A stretch of 64,000 bases of DNA. Origin: an uncultured Clostridia bacterium. GTDB taxonomy: Bacteria; Bacillota; Clostridia; Oscillospirales; Oscillospiraceae. A program made the position numbers and the translations under genes. The stretch lies in assembly GCA_937890525.1 (NCBI GenBank), contig CALADI010000009.1, forward strand, positions 1 to 64,000, given 5' to 3'. Position 1 is the first letter of the stretch, and every line of letters begins with the position of its first letter. Positions 9,121 through 17,124 of the stretch are shown piece after piece. The notes under the pieces are model-generated. The model made no database searches. It saw only the letters and a program-made list of their open reading frames with translations, and was not told the DNA's origin.

Positions 9121-9660
9121 ATGAAAGCTACTGGTATCGTGCGCCGGGTGGACAGTCTGGGGCGGGTGGTCATCCCCAAGGAGATCCGCCACACCCTGCG
9201 CATCCGGGAGGGCACCGCTCTGGAGATCTACACCGACAAGGACGGAGGCGTGACCTTCCGCAAATACTCTCCCTTGGGGGATCTGCAAGAGCTGGCGGGG
9301 CAGGTCTGCGAAGCCATCCACCGCAACACCGGGTGCATTGCCGCCGTCTGCGACACCGACACCATTGTGGCCGTGTCCGGGGCGCCCCGGCGGGATCTGC
9401 TGGATCGATCCATCAGCGCCCGGGCAGAGGAACTTCTGGAGCAGCGGCGGCTCTATCTCCGCCGGCCGGAGGAACCGTCCCTCACCCCCACCGAGGACAG
9501 CCCGCTCCATGTGGCGGTGTGCGTGCCCATCCTGTGTCAGGGGGATCTGACCGGGGGACTGATGCTGCTGGCAGAGCAGGAGCAGCCTGCCATGGAAGAA
9601 ACGGACCTGAAGCTGGCCCAGACCATCGCAGAATTTCTGGGCAGGCAGATGGCGGATTAG
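9121..9660 (+). CDS. spoVT: Stage V sporulation protein T (AbrB-type regulator)
   Basis: DNA-binding regulator of late forespore gene expression. The 179-residue protein has the swapped-hairpin AbrB domain at 1-50 (MKATGIVRRVDSLGRVVIPK, then LRIREG) and a C-terminal GAF-like domain from about 55 to 178, the full SpoVT layout and length. GAAAGGG lies 11 bases upstream. A loose sigma-G-like pair (GCAAA at 9068-9072 and CATCATC at 9090-9096, 17-base gap) precedes it and would fit forespore expression, but the match is weak. It marks the host as a spore former. Confidence 0.93.
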   Translation: MKATGIVRRVDSLGRVVIPKEIRHTLRIREGTALEIYTDKDGGVTFRKYSPLGDLQELAGQVCEAIHRNTGCIAAVCDTDTIVAVSGAPRRDLLDRSISARAEELLEQRRLYLRRPEEPSLTPTEDSPLHVAVCVPILCQGDLTGGLMLLAEQEQPAMEETDLKLAQTIAEFLGRQMAD

Positions 9661-9662
9661 CC

Positions 9663-9698
9663 AAAAAAGCGCCCCGGATCGACCGGGGCGCTTTTTTT
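9663..9698 (+). terminator. spoVT terminator
   Basis: Stem AAAAAAGCGCCCCGG with complement CCGGGGCGCTTTTTTT and a short loop, starting three bases after the spoVT stop. Confidence 0.9.
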
Positions 9699-9716
9699 GT
9701 ACAGACTTAGAAAATA

Positions 9717-10313
9717 TCATTCGGTCAAAAGGATCTCAATTTCTCCATCCTGCTCATTGCCTGCCTGATCTGTCACGGTGAAGGTTACCTTCTGGACCAC
9801 GCCCACTTGGGAAAGGTCGAACTCGCCCACCGTCACATTGTCCTTGCTCAGTTCCATGGGGGAGGACGAACCGTTATCCCACATCTGGTAAGCATCCATT
9901 ATGGCAGCCAAAGCCTTGCGTTCCACGCCATCGGCACCCTCTGCCACGGAGATCTCCGCCGGAGCTGCCGGAGCATCCGGCATGGGCACCAAGCTGGGGG
10001 GCAGCGTATCCTGAATGTGGATGGTCAAGGTTTTTTCCTCTGTTTTCTGGTCACAGAGCCGAACTTTCTGATACTTCACCTGATATGCGCCGTTGTGAAG
10101 GAACGGGTTCCAGCCGCCGTCTTCCACGACCTTAACGGTGTGATCAGGATCCCCCTTGCGCTGGATCCCCTCATGGGCACACAGCACCGTAAGCAGCTCC
10201 CAATCCCCCGCTTCCAAGGTCGTCTCCTGCGCCGTCTGGTGGGCGCATCCCCACAGAGATGTACATACCGCCGCAGCTACAACAAATGCCAAGAGCTTCT
10301 TCGTATTCCACAT
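9717..10313 (-). CDS. Predicted lipoprotein of unknown function
   Basis: 198 residues. A signal peptide with hydrophobic core VVAAAVCTSLWGC ends in a lipobox whose acceptor is Cys23, so the mature protein should be lipid-anchored outside the membrane. The rest is beta-rich and soluble, with two Ig-like-looking stretches: the second contains VTFTVTDQAGNEQDGEIEI, which resembles bacterial Ig-like repeats. No catalytic motif is visible. It is monocistronic, convergent with spoVT, with its own extended -10 promoter. Confidence 0.75.
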   Translation of the reverse strand: MWNTKKLLAFVVAAAVCTSLWGCAHQTAQETTLEAGDWELLTVLCAHEGIQRKGDPDHTVKVVEDGGWNPFLHNGAYQVKYQKVRLCDQKTEEKTLTIHIQDTLPPSLVPMPDAPAAPAEISVAEGADGVERKALAAIMDAYQMWDNGSSSPMELSKDNVTVGEFDLSQVGVVQKVTFTVTDQAGNEQDGEIEILLTE

Positions 10314-10348
10314 AATCGTTCATCTCCTTCTCCTTTTAGGGTATTTTC

Positions 10349-10357
10349 ATTATATCA
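10349..10357 (-). promoter_or_regulatory. Extended -10 promoter of the lipoprotein gene
   Basis: The minus strand reads TGATATAAT about 35 bases before the lipoprotein start; no clear -35 is present. Confidence 0.55.
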
Positions 10358-10476
10358 TCCCTTGGTGGCGAGGGAAATTGATAAATCTCATAATCTTGCT
10401 AACTGTATTTTGGCTGATATTCATATACCCCCGCATTTTCACAAAAGACATCCGTACAGGATCGAAGCCCACCTGC

Positions 10477-10515
10477 GAAAACCCCCGCCCGGCGGCGATG
10501 CCGCTGGGCGGGGGT
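10477..10515 (-). terminator. LCP gene terminator
   Basis: On the minus strand a GC-rich stem (CCCCCGCCC/GGGCGGGGG with inner GCGGC/GCCGC pairing) is followed by TTTT, 24 bases past the LCP stop. Confidence 0.88.
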
Positions 10516-10538
10516 CATTTGCTGTATGACGATGGGGT

Positions 10539-12062
10539 TTACTCCATGGGCGCTACATCTGCATCGGTGATGGTCTCACCGTTGAGCACCCGGTCGATGA
10601 GCCGGGAGGCGTGCTCCACCGTGGCGTCATCGGGGTACATCACCGACGCCGTGCCGGCGATGGTGGAATCCATGCCCCCGGTGCCGGTGACGGCATAGGA
10701 GTGGATGTCCCAAGATGCCATGTCGTTGAGCTGCATCTTGATGAGTTCACGCACCGTATCGCTGGGCACATTGGTGGAGAACATTCCCTGCAGGCTGTCG
10801 AGGATGCTGGAATAGTTGTTCACGATGGCGGGAGAGGTCAGCTTGTCCACCACGGCGGTGATGACCATCATCTGGTGTCTGCCCCGGGCATTGTCGCCGT
10901 CGGAGTAGTTGTACCGATCCCGGGCGAACTCCAGCGCCTGCTCGCCGTCCATATAGTTGTCCCCTGCCGACAGGTGGACACCGTCGCCCTCCTCGGCGTA
11001 GATATTGATGCCCCCCACCGCATCGATCAGGGTCTCGAAGCCGGTGAAGTTGATCTGGGCATTGTAGCGGATGTCACAGCCGTACAGATTGGACAGCGCC
11101 TGCATGGAGTTGCTCATGCCGTCCAGACCGCAGTGGGTCAGCTTATCCATCACCCCGTAGGCGGGATTTTCGATGTAGTAGTCCCGGGGGGTGTTCACCA
11201 ACAGGATCTGCTTGGTGGCAGGATGCACCACCGCCAGAATGTTCACATCGCTGCGGCTGACGCTGTCGGTGAGAGTGTCGCTGCGGGTATCCGAGCCGCT
11301 GAGGTAGATGACAAAGGGCGTCTCAGATACCGCCTTGGGTTCGGTGGGCTCCTCGTGACCCTCGGTGGGTGCCTCGGTAGGCTCCACCACCTTCTCTACA
11401 TTATAAGTGTAGAGAAGCCGGGTGCGATCCCGGAAGTCCTTGAACTGCTCGTTCTCATCAAACAGCCCCGCATAGGACACATTCAAGATCAGCGCCTGTG
11501 CCTTGCCGGAATAGAGCGCCTGAGCCATTTCCTCGAAATTGGCGCAGGTCTTCTGGTCAATGCTGCTGCCCAACTCCTTTTCAATGGCGCTCACCGCCGC
11601 CTGGGTATTCTCCTTGTCCCGCAGATCCGTCACAGCGAAGGTATAGCCCCGGGCATCGGCAATAGAAGCAGCAGGATCCTCCGCCAGCACATATACGCCC
11701 ACTTGAGCCGCCACCGTGGTGGTCTGGGTGATCCGGTCAACGGTCTGGTCGCCCTTTTGGACGGCGCGCCAGCCCACAAAGCACCCCGCCGCAAGGATCA
11801 GCGACAGCACATAGGACACGATTTTCTTGCCATGCTTGGCAGACTTCTGCCACCGCCCCGTCCGGGGGAACATCATCACGATCAGCGGAATATCCACAAT
11901 GACCATGAGCGCCAGCAGCGGCAGGAAGAACTTCATGGGCAGCATCTTCAGCTTCCACAGCTGGAACATCAGCAGCCCCTCACACACCACCAGCAGGGCA
12001 CAGACGATGCTGGAGATGACCCGCCACCCCCTCCATACTCTTTGAGGTTTCTTTTTCTCCAT
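10539..12062 (-). CDS. LytR-CpsA-Psr (LCP) family cell-wall polymer ligase
   Basis: LCP proteins transfer anionic or capsular glycopolymers from lipid carriers to peptidoglycan outside the membrane. The 507-residue protein has three N-terminal membrane helices (about 14-32, 40-60, 80-100), an extracellular accessory region (about 130-235), a Thr/Glu/Pro-rich spacer and then the LCP domain (about 250-460). That domain shows the conserved SRSDVNILA, NTPRDYYI, KLTHCG, DAVGGI and the ALEFARDRYNYSDGDNARGRHQ block with its binding arginines. Three helices rather than one, plus the accessory region, match the larger clostridial LCP subtype. It has its own promoter and terminator. Confidence 0.92.
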   Translation of the reverse strand: MEKKKPQRVWRGWRVISSIVCALLVVCEGLLMFQLWKLKMLPMKFFLPLLALMVIVDIPLIVMMFPRTGRWQKSAKHGKKIVSYVLSLILAAGCFVGWRAVQKGDQTVDRITQTTTVAAQVGVYVLAEDPAASIADARGYTFAVTDLRDKENTQAAVSAIEKELGSSIDQKTCANFEEMAQALYSGKAQALILNVSYAGLFDENEQFKDFRDRTRLLYTYNVEKVVEPTEAPTEGHEEPTEPKAVSETPFVIYLSGSDTRSDTLTDSVSRSDVNILAVVHPATKQILLVNTPRDYYIENPAYGVMDKLTHCGLDGMSNSMQALSNLYGCDIRYNAQINFTGFETLIDAVGGINIYAEEGDGVHLSAGDNYMDGEQALEFARDRYNYSDGDNARGRHQMMVITAVVDKLTSPAIVNNYSSILDSLQGMFSTNVPSDTVRELIKMQLNDMASWDIHSYAVTGTGGMDSTIAGTASVMYPDDATVEHASRLIDRVLNGETITDADVAPME

Positions 12063-12125
12063 AATAATACCTGATTTCTCTATTGATTCTGTCTTTCGAC
12101 CTTTGATTGCAGCACAATCGAGGTA

Positions 12126-12154
12126 ATTTTAACACACCTTTTCCGGAAAAGCAA
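12126..12154 (-). promoter_or_regulatory. LCP gene promoter
   Basis: Minus strand TTGCTT (12149-12154), 17-base spacer, TAAAAT (12126-12131), about 63 bases upstream of the LCP start. Confidence 0.6.
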
Positions 12155-12244
12155 TACACGGCTTTCGGGCAAACCTGCACCAATGCCCAACCCGCGCCCC
12201 ACGGGGCATTCTGCCCCCAGGGTGCTGTTTTCTTCCACAGATTC

Positions 12245-12273
12245 TTGACAGAACCTCCCCTTGCGGATAAACT
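12245..12273 (+). promoter_or_regulatory. Promoter of the DUF362-DUF89 operon
   Basis: TTGACA (12245-12250), 17-base spacer, TAAACT (12268-12273). The start codon is 30 bases downstream behind TAGGAGG. Confidence 0.75.
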
Positions 12274-12302
12274 AAGGTTAGATCATTCTAGGAGGTAAGC
12301 GA

Positions 12303-13406
12303 ATGGCATCCAAAGTTTATTTTACCAATTTCTGCACCAACGGTTCAGAATCCCTGCCCCAAAAGCTGGCTCGGCTGGTCATGACCGCCGGCTTCGACCA
12401 GATCGATTTCAAAGACAAGTTCGTTGCCATCAAGATCCACTTCGGTGAGCTGGGCAACCTGGCCTTCGTCCGCCCCAACTACGCCAAGGTCATCGTGGAT
12501 CTGGTGAAGGATCTGGGGGGCAAGCCCTTCCTCACCGATGCCAACACCATGTATGTAGGCTCCCGGAAGAACGCTCTGGATCATCTGGAGACCGCATACC
12601 TCAACGGCTTCTCCCCCTTCTCCACCGGCTGCCATGTGCTGATCGCCGACGGTCTGAAGGGCACCGACGATGTATCTGTCCCCGTGGAAGGCGGCGAGTA
12701 CACCCAGACCGCCCGGATCGGCAGAGCCATCATGGATGCCGACATCGTCATCTCCCTGAACCACTTCAAGGGGCATGAGGAAGCCGGCTTCGGCGGCGCT
12801 CTGAAGAATCTGGGCATGGGCAGCGGCTCCAACGAGGGCAAGCGGGATATGCACTCCAACGGCAAGCCCCTTGTGGACAAGGAAAAGTGCGTCGGCTGCG
12901 GCGAATGCGCCAAGAACTGCGCCCATGACGGCCCCCAGATGAAGGACGGGGTCATGGAGATCAACTGGAACAACTGCATGGGCTGCGGCCGGTGCGTGGA
13001 TGTATGTCCCACGGGCGCCATCTACCACGATAACCACGAGGCCGTCACCCTGCTCAACTACAAGATCGCCGAGTACGCCAAGGCGGTGGTACAGGGCAGA
13101 CCCAATTTCCACATCAACATGGTCATGGATGTCAGCCCCTACTGCGACTGCCATCCCGACAACGACCTGCCCATCGTGCCGGATGTGGGCATGTTTGCCT
13201 CCTTCGACCCGGTGGCGCTGGATCTTGCCTGCTGTGAAGCGGTGAACGCTCAGCCCGTCATGCCCGGCTCCAAGCTGGCGAAGGCCAACCGCCCGGATCT
13301 GGACAACCTGACCGCCGACTTCCCCCACACCGACTGGCGGACCCAGATCGCCCACGGCAAGAAGATCGGTCTGGGCGAGGACAGCTACGAGTTGGTGCGC
13401 CTATGA
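12303..13406 (+). CDS. DUF362 protein with two [4Fe-4S] ferredoxin motifs
   Basis: 367 residues. An N-terminal DUF362 domain (about 1-180, containing VAIKIHFGE and LNHFKGHEEAGFGGALKNLGMG) is followed by a ferredoxin insert with two CxxCxxCxxxC sets at C196/C199/C202/C206 and C225/C228/C231/C235. A C-terminal DUF362 portion (FASFDPVALDLACCEA) closes the protein. DUF362 proteins are widespread in anaerobes; the reaction is unknown and an electron-transfer role is inferred from the clusters. There is no signal peptide. The next gene overlaps by four bases, so the products are probably made together. Confidence 0.88.
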   Translation: MASKVYFTNFCTNGSESLPQKLARLVMTAGFDQIDFKDKFVAIKIHFGELGNLAFVRPNYAKVIVDLVKDLGGKPFLTDANTMYVGSRKNALDHLETAYLNGFSPFSTGCHVLIADGLKGTDDVSVPVEGGEYTQTARIGRAIMDADIVISLNHFKGHEEAGFGGALKNLGMGSGSNEGKRDMHSNGKPLVDKEKCVGCGECAKNCAHDGPQMKDGVMEINWNNCMGCGRCVDVCPTGAIYHDNHEAVTLLNYKIAEYAKAVVQGRPNFHINMVMDVSPYCDCHPDNDLPIVPDVGMFASFDPVALDLACCEAVNAQPVMPGSKLAKANRPDLDNLTADFPHTDWRTQIAHGKKIGLGEDSYELVRL

Positions 13407-14272
13407 GGATCAACGCCGACTGTATCGAGTGCATGATCCGGCGCAATCTGGAGACTGCACGGCTCCACGGGGATGACGCTCAGGTGACGGAGTTTGCTCT
13501 GGATCTGATGCGCCTGATCCTCAAGACCCCCGAAGCCAGCTCCCCCTGCTTCGCCCCGGAGATCTCCCGGCTGTACCAGAAGCACTTCGGCTTGGATCCC
13601 GACCGCTATGCCGAGGAAAAGCGCCTGTCCAACCAGTTCGTGCTGGAACGGATGGATCAGATCCGGGATCTGGTGTCCCAATCGGAGGATCGGCTCTACG
13701 CCGCCTTCCAGTTCGCCATTTTGGGCAACTACATCGACTTTTCCGCCCTTCAGGGGGAATTGAGTTTCGACACCCTGGACGCCATGCTGGGTAAGGCCAA
13801 GCAGTTCCATGTGGACGCCCAGGTGTTCGCCCGGCTGCGCCGGGATCTGGCATCCGGCAAAGAGCTGCTCTACCTGACGGACAATGCAGGGGAGATCGGC
13901 TTCGACCGGATCTTTGCAGAAGAGATCCACCGCCAATATCCCGACCTGCACATCACCTTCTGCGTCCGGGGCGGTCCCGCCCTCAACGATGCCACCCGGG
14001 AAGATGCCGCCATCGTGGGCATCCCCTTCCCGGTGATCGACAACGGCAACTGCACCCCCGGCACGGTGCTGTCTCTGGCTGGAGACGATCTGCTGGCGGC
14101 GCTGAAGGCATCGGATGTGGTCATCGCCAAGGGGCAGGCCAACGCCGAGACGCTGATGGACACCCACCACGGTTATAATGTATACTACGCATTTCTTGCC
14201 AAGTGCATCCGGTTCACCCAGCGGTTTTCCGTGCCGAAACTGTCTGCCGTGCTGACGCAGGAGATGAAATGA
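13403..14272 (+). CDS. DUF89 / ARMT1-like damage-control phosphatase family protein
   Basis: 289 residues. The N-terminus MRINADCIECMIRR carries the CxxC typical of prokaryotic DUF89 proteins. The metal-binding core is recognisable as LYLTDNAGEIGFDR (about 155-168), RGGPALNDATREDA and VIAKGQANAETL. DUF89 enzymes are metal-dependent phosphatases that in studied cases remove damaged sugar-phosphate or cofactor metabolites. The physiological substrate here is unknown. Tight overlap with the DUF362 iron-sulfur protein suggests a shared pathway. Confidence 0.87.
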   Translation: MRINADCIECMIRRNLETARLHGDDAQVTEFALDLMRLILKTPEASSPCFAPEISRLYQKHFGLDPDRYAEEKRLSNQFVLERMDQIRDLVSQSEDRLYAAFQFAILGNYIDFSALQGELSFDTLDAMLGKAKQFHVDAQVFARLRRDLASGKELLYLTDNAGEIGFDRIFAEEIHRQYPDLHITFCVRGGPALNDATREDAAIVGIPFPVIDNGNCTPGTVLSLAGDDLLAALKASDVVIAKGQANAETLMDTHHGYNVYYAFLAKCIRFTQRFSVPKLSAVLTQEMK

Positions 14273-14282
14273 CCGCATCCAT

Positions 14283-14312
14283 GGACGCTGCCTGCGGGCG
14301 GCGTCCTTTTTT
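14283..14312 (+). terminator. Terminator of the DUF362-DUF89 operon
   Basis: GGACGC...GCGTCC hairpin with inner GCC/GGC pairs followed by TTTTTT, ten bases after the DUF89 stop. Confidence 0.85.
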
Positions 14313-14353
14313 GGAAAAAAGTTGGATTTTCTTAGAAATGTTCAACAAAAAAC

Positions 14354-14382
14354 TTGCAATCATTTTGTCTATGTGGTATATT
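14354..14382 (+). promoter_or_regulatory. typA promoter
   Basis: TTGCAA (14354-14359), 17-base spacer, TATATT (14377-14382), 52 bases before the typA start. Confidence 0.65.
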
Positions 14383-14434
14383 TGGAAGTTGAGAGATCGT
14401 TTATCATTTTTGCGTCGTAAAGGAGACGTTTCCT

Positions 14435-16264
14435 ATGGCAAATCAGGAAAAAATTCGTAATATTGCAATCATCGCCCACGTTGACCACGGCAAAACCACC
14501 TTGGTCGACGAGATGCTGAAGCAGGGCGGTATCTATCGTGAGAATCAGGCCACCGTGGATCGGGTCATGGACTCCGGCGATCTGGAGCGGGAGCGCGGCA
14601 TCACCATCCTGGCCAAGAATACCTCCATCCACTACAAGGACTACAAGATCAATGTGGTGGACACCCCGGGTCACGCCGACTTCGGCGGCGAGGTGGAGCG
14701 GATCTTGAAGATGGTCAACGGCGTCATCCTGCTGGTGGACGCCGCCGAGGGTCCCATGCCCCAGACCCGCTTCGTGCTGCAAAAGGCGCTGGAGCTGGGT
14801 CACAAGGTCATCGTGGCGGTGAACAAGGTGGACAAGCCCGATGCCCGTGTCCATGAGGTCATGGACGAGGTTCTGGAGCTGCTGCTGGAGCTGGATGCCA
14901 CCGACGAGCAGTTCAACTCCCCCACCGTGTTCTGCTCCGGCAGACAGGGCACCGCCAGCTACGGTCCCGACGAGCCCGGCGTGGATCTGGTGCCCCTGTT
15001 CGAGACCATCATCAACTATATCCCCGCCCCCACCGGGGACGAGAATGCCCCCCTGCAGATGCTGGTCAGCTCCATCGACTACAACGAGTATGTGGGCCGG
15101 ATCGCCGTGGGCCGGGTGGAGCGTGGCTCCATCAAGGTCAATCAGGAAGTCGTCATCTGCGACTACCACAACCCGGAGCTGCGCCAGAAGAGCAGGGTGG
15201 TTGCCCTGTACGAGTACGACGGACTGGGCAAGTCCCCCATCCAGACCGCCAGCGCCGGTGAGATCGTCGCCCTGTCCGGCATTGCGGACATCACCATCGG
15301 ACGCACCATCTGCGCCCCCGATGCAGTGGAGCCCCTGCCCTTTGTGAAGATCTCCGATCCCACCATCGAGATGACCTTCGCCGTCAACGATTCCCCCTTC
15401 GCCGGAAAAGAGGGCAAGTTCGTCACCTCCCGGAACCTGCGGGACCGGCTGGAGAAGGAACTGATGAAGGATGTATCCCTGCGGGTCACCGAGCAGGGCA
15501 CCGACGCATTCAATGTGGCGGGCAGAGGTGAGATGCACCTGTCCATCCTGATGGAGACCATGCGCCGGGAGGGCTACGAGTTCTCCGTGTCCACCCCCAG
15601 AGTGCTGACCAAGGAGATCGACGGCAAGATCTGCGAGCCCATCGAGCGGATGGTGGCAGATGTGCCGGAGGAGTGCATGGGCGCCGTCATCGAGAAGATG
15701 GGCCGCCGCAAGGGCGACCTGCTGGGCATGACCCCCGTGGGCAACCGCTACCGTCTGGAGTTCCTGGTTCCCTCCAGAGGTCTGTTCGGCTACCGCAACG
15801 AGTTCCTCACCGACACCCGGGGTGAGGGCATCATGAGCTCCGTGCTGGACAGCTACGCCCCCATGAAGGGCGACATCGAGCGCCGTCTGGTGGGCAGCCT
15901 GATCGCTTTCGAGACTGGCGAAGCCTGCTCCTATGGTCTGTTCAACGCTCAGGATCGTGGCAGCCTGTTCATCGGACCGGGCACCCCGGTGTACGCCGGT
16001 ATGGTGGTTGGCATTTGCAGCCGGAACGAGGATATGACCGTCAATGTGTGCAAGAAGAAGCAGCTGACCAACATGCGTGCTTCCGGCTCTGACGAAGCAT
16101 TGCGACTGGTCTCCCCCCGGAACTACTCTCTGGAGCAGTGCCTTGAGTTCCTCGCCGATGACGAGCTGCTGGAATGCACCCCCAAGAGCCTGCGGATCCG
16201 CAAGCGGGAGCTGGATCACGCCACCCGGATGCGCCAGACCATGAAGAACCGGGCAAAGAACTAA
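14435..16264 (+). CDS. typA: Translational GTPase TypA/BipA
   Basis: Ribosome-associated GTPase of 609 residues involved in 50S assembly and stress adaptation. The G domain shows the P-loop AHVDHGKTT (residues 14-22), the effector RGITI, DTPGHADF (G3) and NKVDKPDA (G4). EF-G-like domain II, domains III and V, and the TypA-specific C-terminal domain follow. The length matches full TypA and separates it from LepA or EF-G. AAAGGAG sits 8 bases upstream. Monocistronic, between its own promoter and terminator. Confidence 0.96.
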   Translation: MANQEKIRNIAIIAHVDHGKTTLVDEMLKQGGIYRENQATVDRVMDSGDLERERGITILAKNTSIHYKDYKINVVDTPGHADFGGEVERILKMVNGVILLVDAAEGPMPQTRFVLQKALELGHKVIVAVNKVDKPDARVHEVMDEVLELLLELDATDEQFNSPTVFCSGRQGTASYGPDEPGVDLVPLFETIINYIPAPTGDENAPLQMLVSSIDYNEYVGRIAVGRVERGSIKVNQEVVICDYHNPELRQKSRVVALYEYDGLGKSPIQTASAGEIVALSGIADITIGRTICAPDAVEPLPFVKISDPTIEMTFAVNDSPFAGKEGKFVTSRNLRDRLEKELMKDVSLRVTEQGTDAFNVAGRGEMHLSILMETMRREGYEFSVSTPRVLTKEIDGKICEPIERMVADVPEECMGAVIEKMGRRKGDLLGMTPVGNRYRLEFLVPSRGLFGYRNEFLTDTRGEGIMSSVLDSYAPMKGDIERRLVGSLIAFETGEACSYGLFNAQDRGSLFIGPGTPVYAGMVVGICSRNEDMTVNVCKKKQLTNMRASGSDEALRLVSPRNYSLEQCLEFLADDELLECTPKSLRIRKRELDHATRMRQTMKNRAKN

Positions 16265-16279
16265 ATATCCCACTTTCTC

Positions 16280-16310
16280 AGCGGACTTCCCCAGTGGAAG
16301 TCCGCTTTTT
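16280..16310 (+). terminator. typA terminator
   Basis: 11-bp perfect stem AGCGGACTTCC/GGAAGTCCGCT with a 5-base loop and a trailing T-run. Confidence 0.9.
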
Positions 16311-16312
16311 CT

Positions 16313-16342
16313 GTATAGCCCCGCCGGGGATGGGGCATACTG
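16313..16342 (+). promoter_or_regulatory. Possible forespore (sigma-F/sigma-G) promoter of the DUF421 gene
   Basis: GTATA (16313-16317) fits the sigma-G -35 GHATR exactly, and CATACTG (16336-16342), 18 bases on, matches the -10 CATNHTA at six of seven positions. The start codon follows 23 bases later behind AAAGGAGG. There is no competing sigma-A pair of similar quality. Confidence 0.45.
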
Positions 16343-16364
16343 CCATGAGAAAGGAGGAGATTCT

Positions 16365-17054
16365 ATGCTGATTTTTCGGACAGTGCTGTTTTACGCCGTT
16401 CTCATTTTGCAGGTACGGCTCATGGGCAAGCGCCAGCTCAGCCAGATGGAACCATCGGAATTTGTGGTGACCATCCTCATTGCCAATCTGGCCGCCATCC
16501 CCTTGGAGGAGCCGTCCCACTCCGTATGGTCGGGGCTTGCCCCCATGGCCATCGTTCTGGCTGCCGAGCGGCTGCTGTCATGGCTGAGCCTAAAGGATCT
16601 GCGGCTGCGGCGGCTGCTGTGCGGCAAGCCGGTGATCCTCATCGAAAACGGGCGGCTGATCCGCCAGAATCTCCGCCGCACCCGGATCAATCTGGATGAA
16701 CTGTCCGCCCAGCTTCGCACCCAAGGGGTGCTGGAGCTTCAGACGGTGCAGTATGCCATTTTGGAGACCAACGGCGCCCTCACCGTGTTCCCCTACCCCC
16801 AGTTCCAGCCCGCCACCGCCAAGGATGCCGGGGTGCAGGCCAGCGCGCAGGAACTGCCCTACACCATCATCACCGACGGGCAGATCCTGTGGGACAACCT
16901 GTCTTTGCTGGGCAGAGATCGGCTGTGGCTTACACACTACCTGTCGGGCAAAGGGTGCCGGGCGGATGATGTGATGCTGCTGACCCTGACCCCCAAGGGC
17001 AAAACCTGCCTGATTCGCCGGGATATCCCCGGCAGCGACAGCAAGATCCCCTAG
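16365..17054 (+). CDS. DUF421 (YetF-like) membrane protein
   Basis: 229 residues with two to three N-terminal membrane helices, then a soluble region. The family signatures are clear: FYAVLILQVRLMGKRQLSQMEPSEF near the start and, after the helices, RLLCGKPVILIENG and RRTRINLDELSAQLR. DUF421 proteins in Bacillus spores have been connected with spore resistance and membrane state; that role here is inference from the forespore-type promoter and the neighbouring spoIIE. It converges with spoIIE across a 70-base gap. Confidence 0.85.
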   Translation: MLIFRTVLFYAVLILQVRLMGKRQLSQMEPSEFVVTILIANLAAIPLEEPSHSVWSGLAPMAIVLAAERLLSWLSLKDLRLRRLLCGKPVILIENGRLIRQNLRRTRINLDELSAQLRTQGVLELQTVQYAILETNGALTVFPYPQFQPATAKDAGVQASAQELPYTIITDGQILWDNLSLLGRDRLWLTHYLSGKGCRADDVMLLTLTPKGKTCLIRRDIPGSDSKIP

Positions 17055-17124
17055 ATTTTGTGGAAAATCCGCAAAAAGAAATCCTACATCTTGTGGTTTC
17101 GACAAATTTTTTACGGTTTATGTG

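Noticed and set aside
14369..16273. Long minus-strand frame opposite typA
   Set aside because: TypA is complete with intact GTPase motifs on the plus strand; the antisense frame has no recognisable domain or start signal.
17097..17106. TTTCGACAAA, a good Spo0A box in reverse, near spoIIE
   Set aside because: It lies downstream of both spoIIE and the DUF421 gene in their convergent gap, so it cannot act on either promoter; a chance match is likely.
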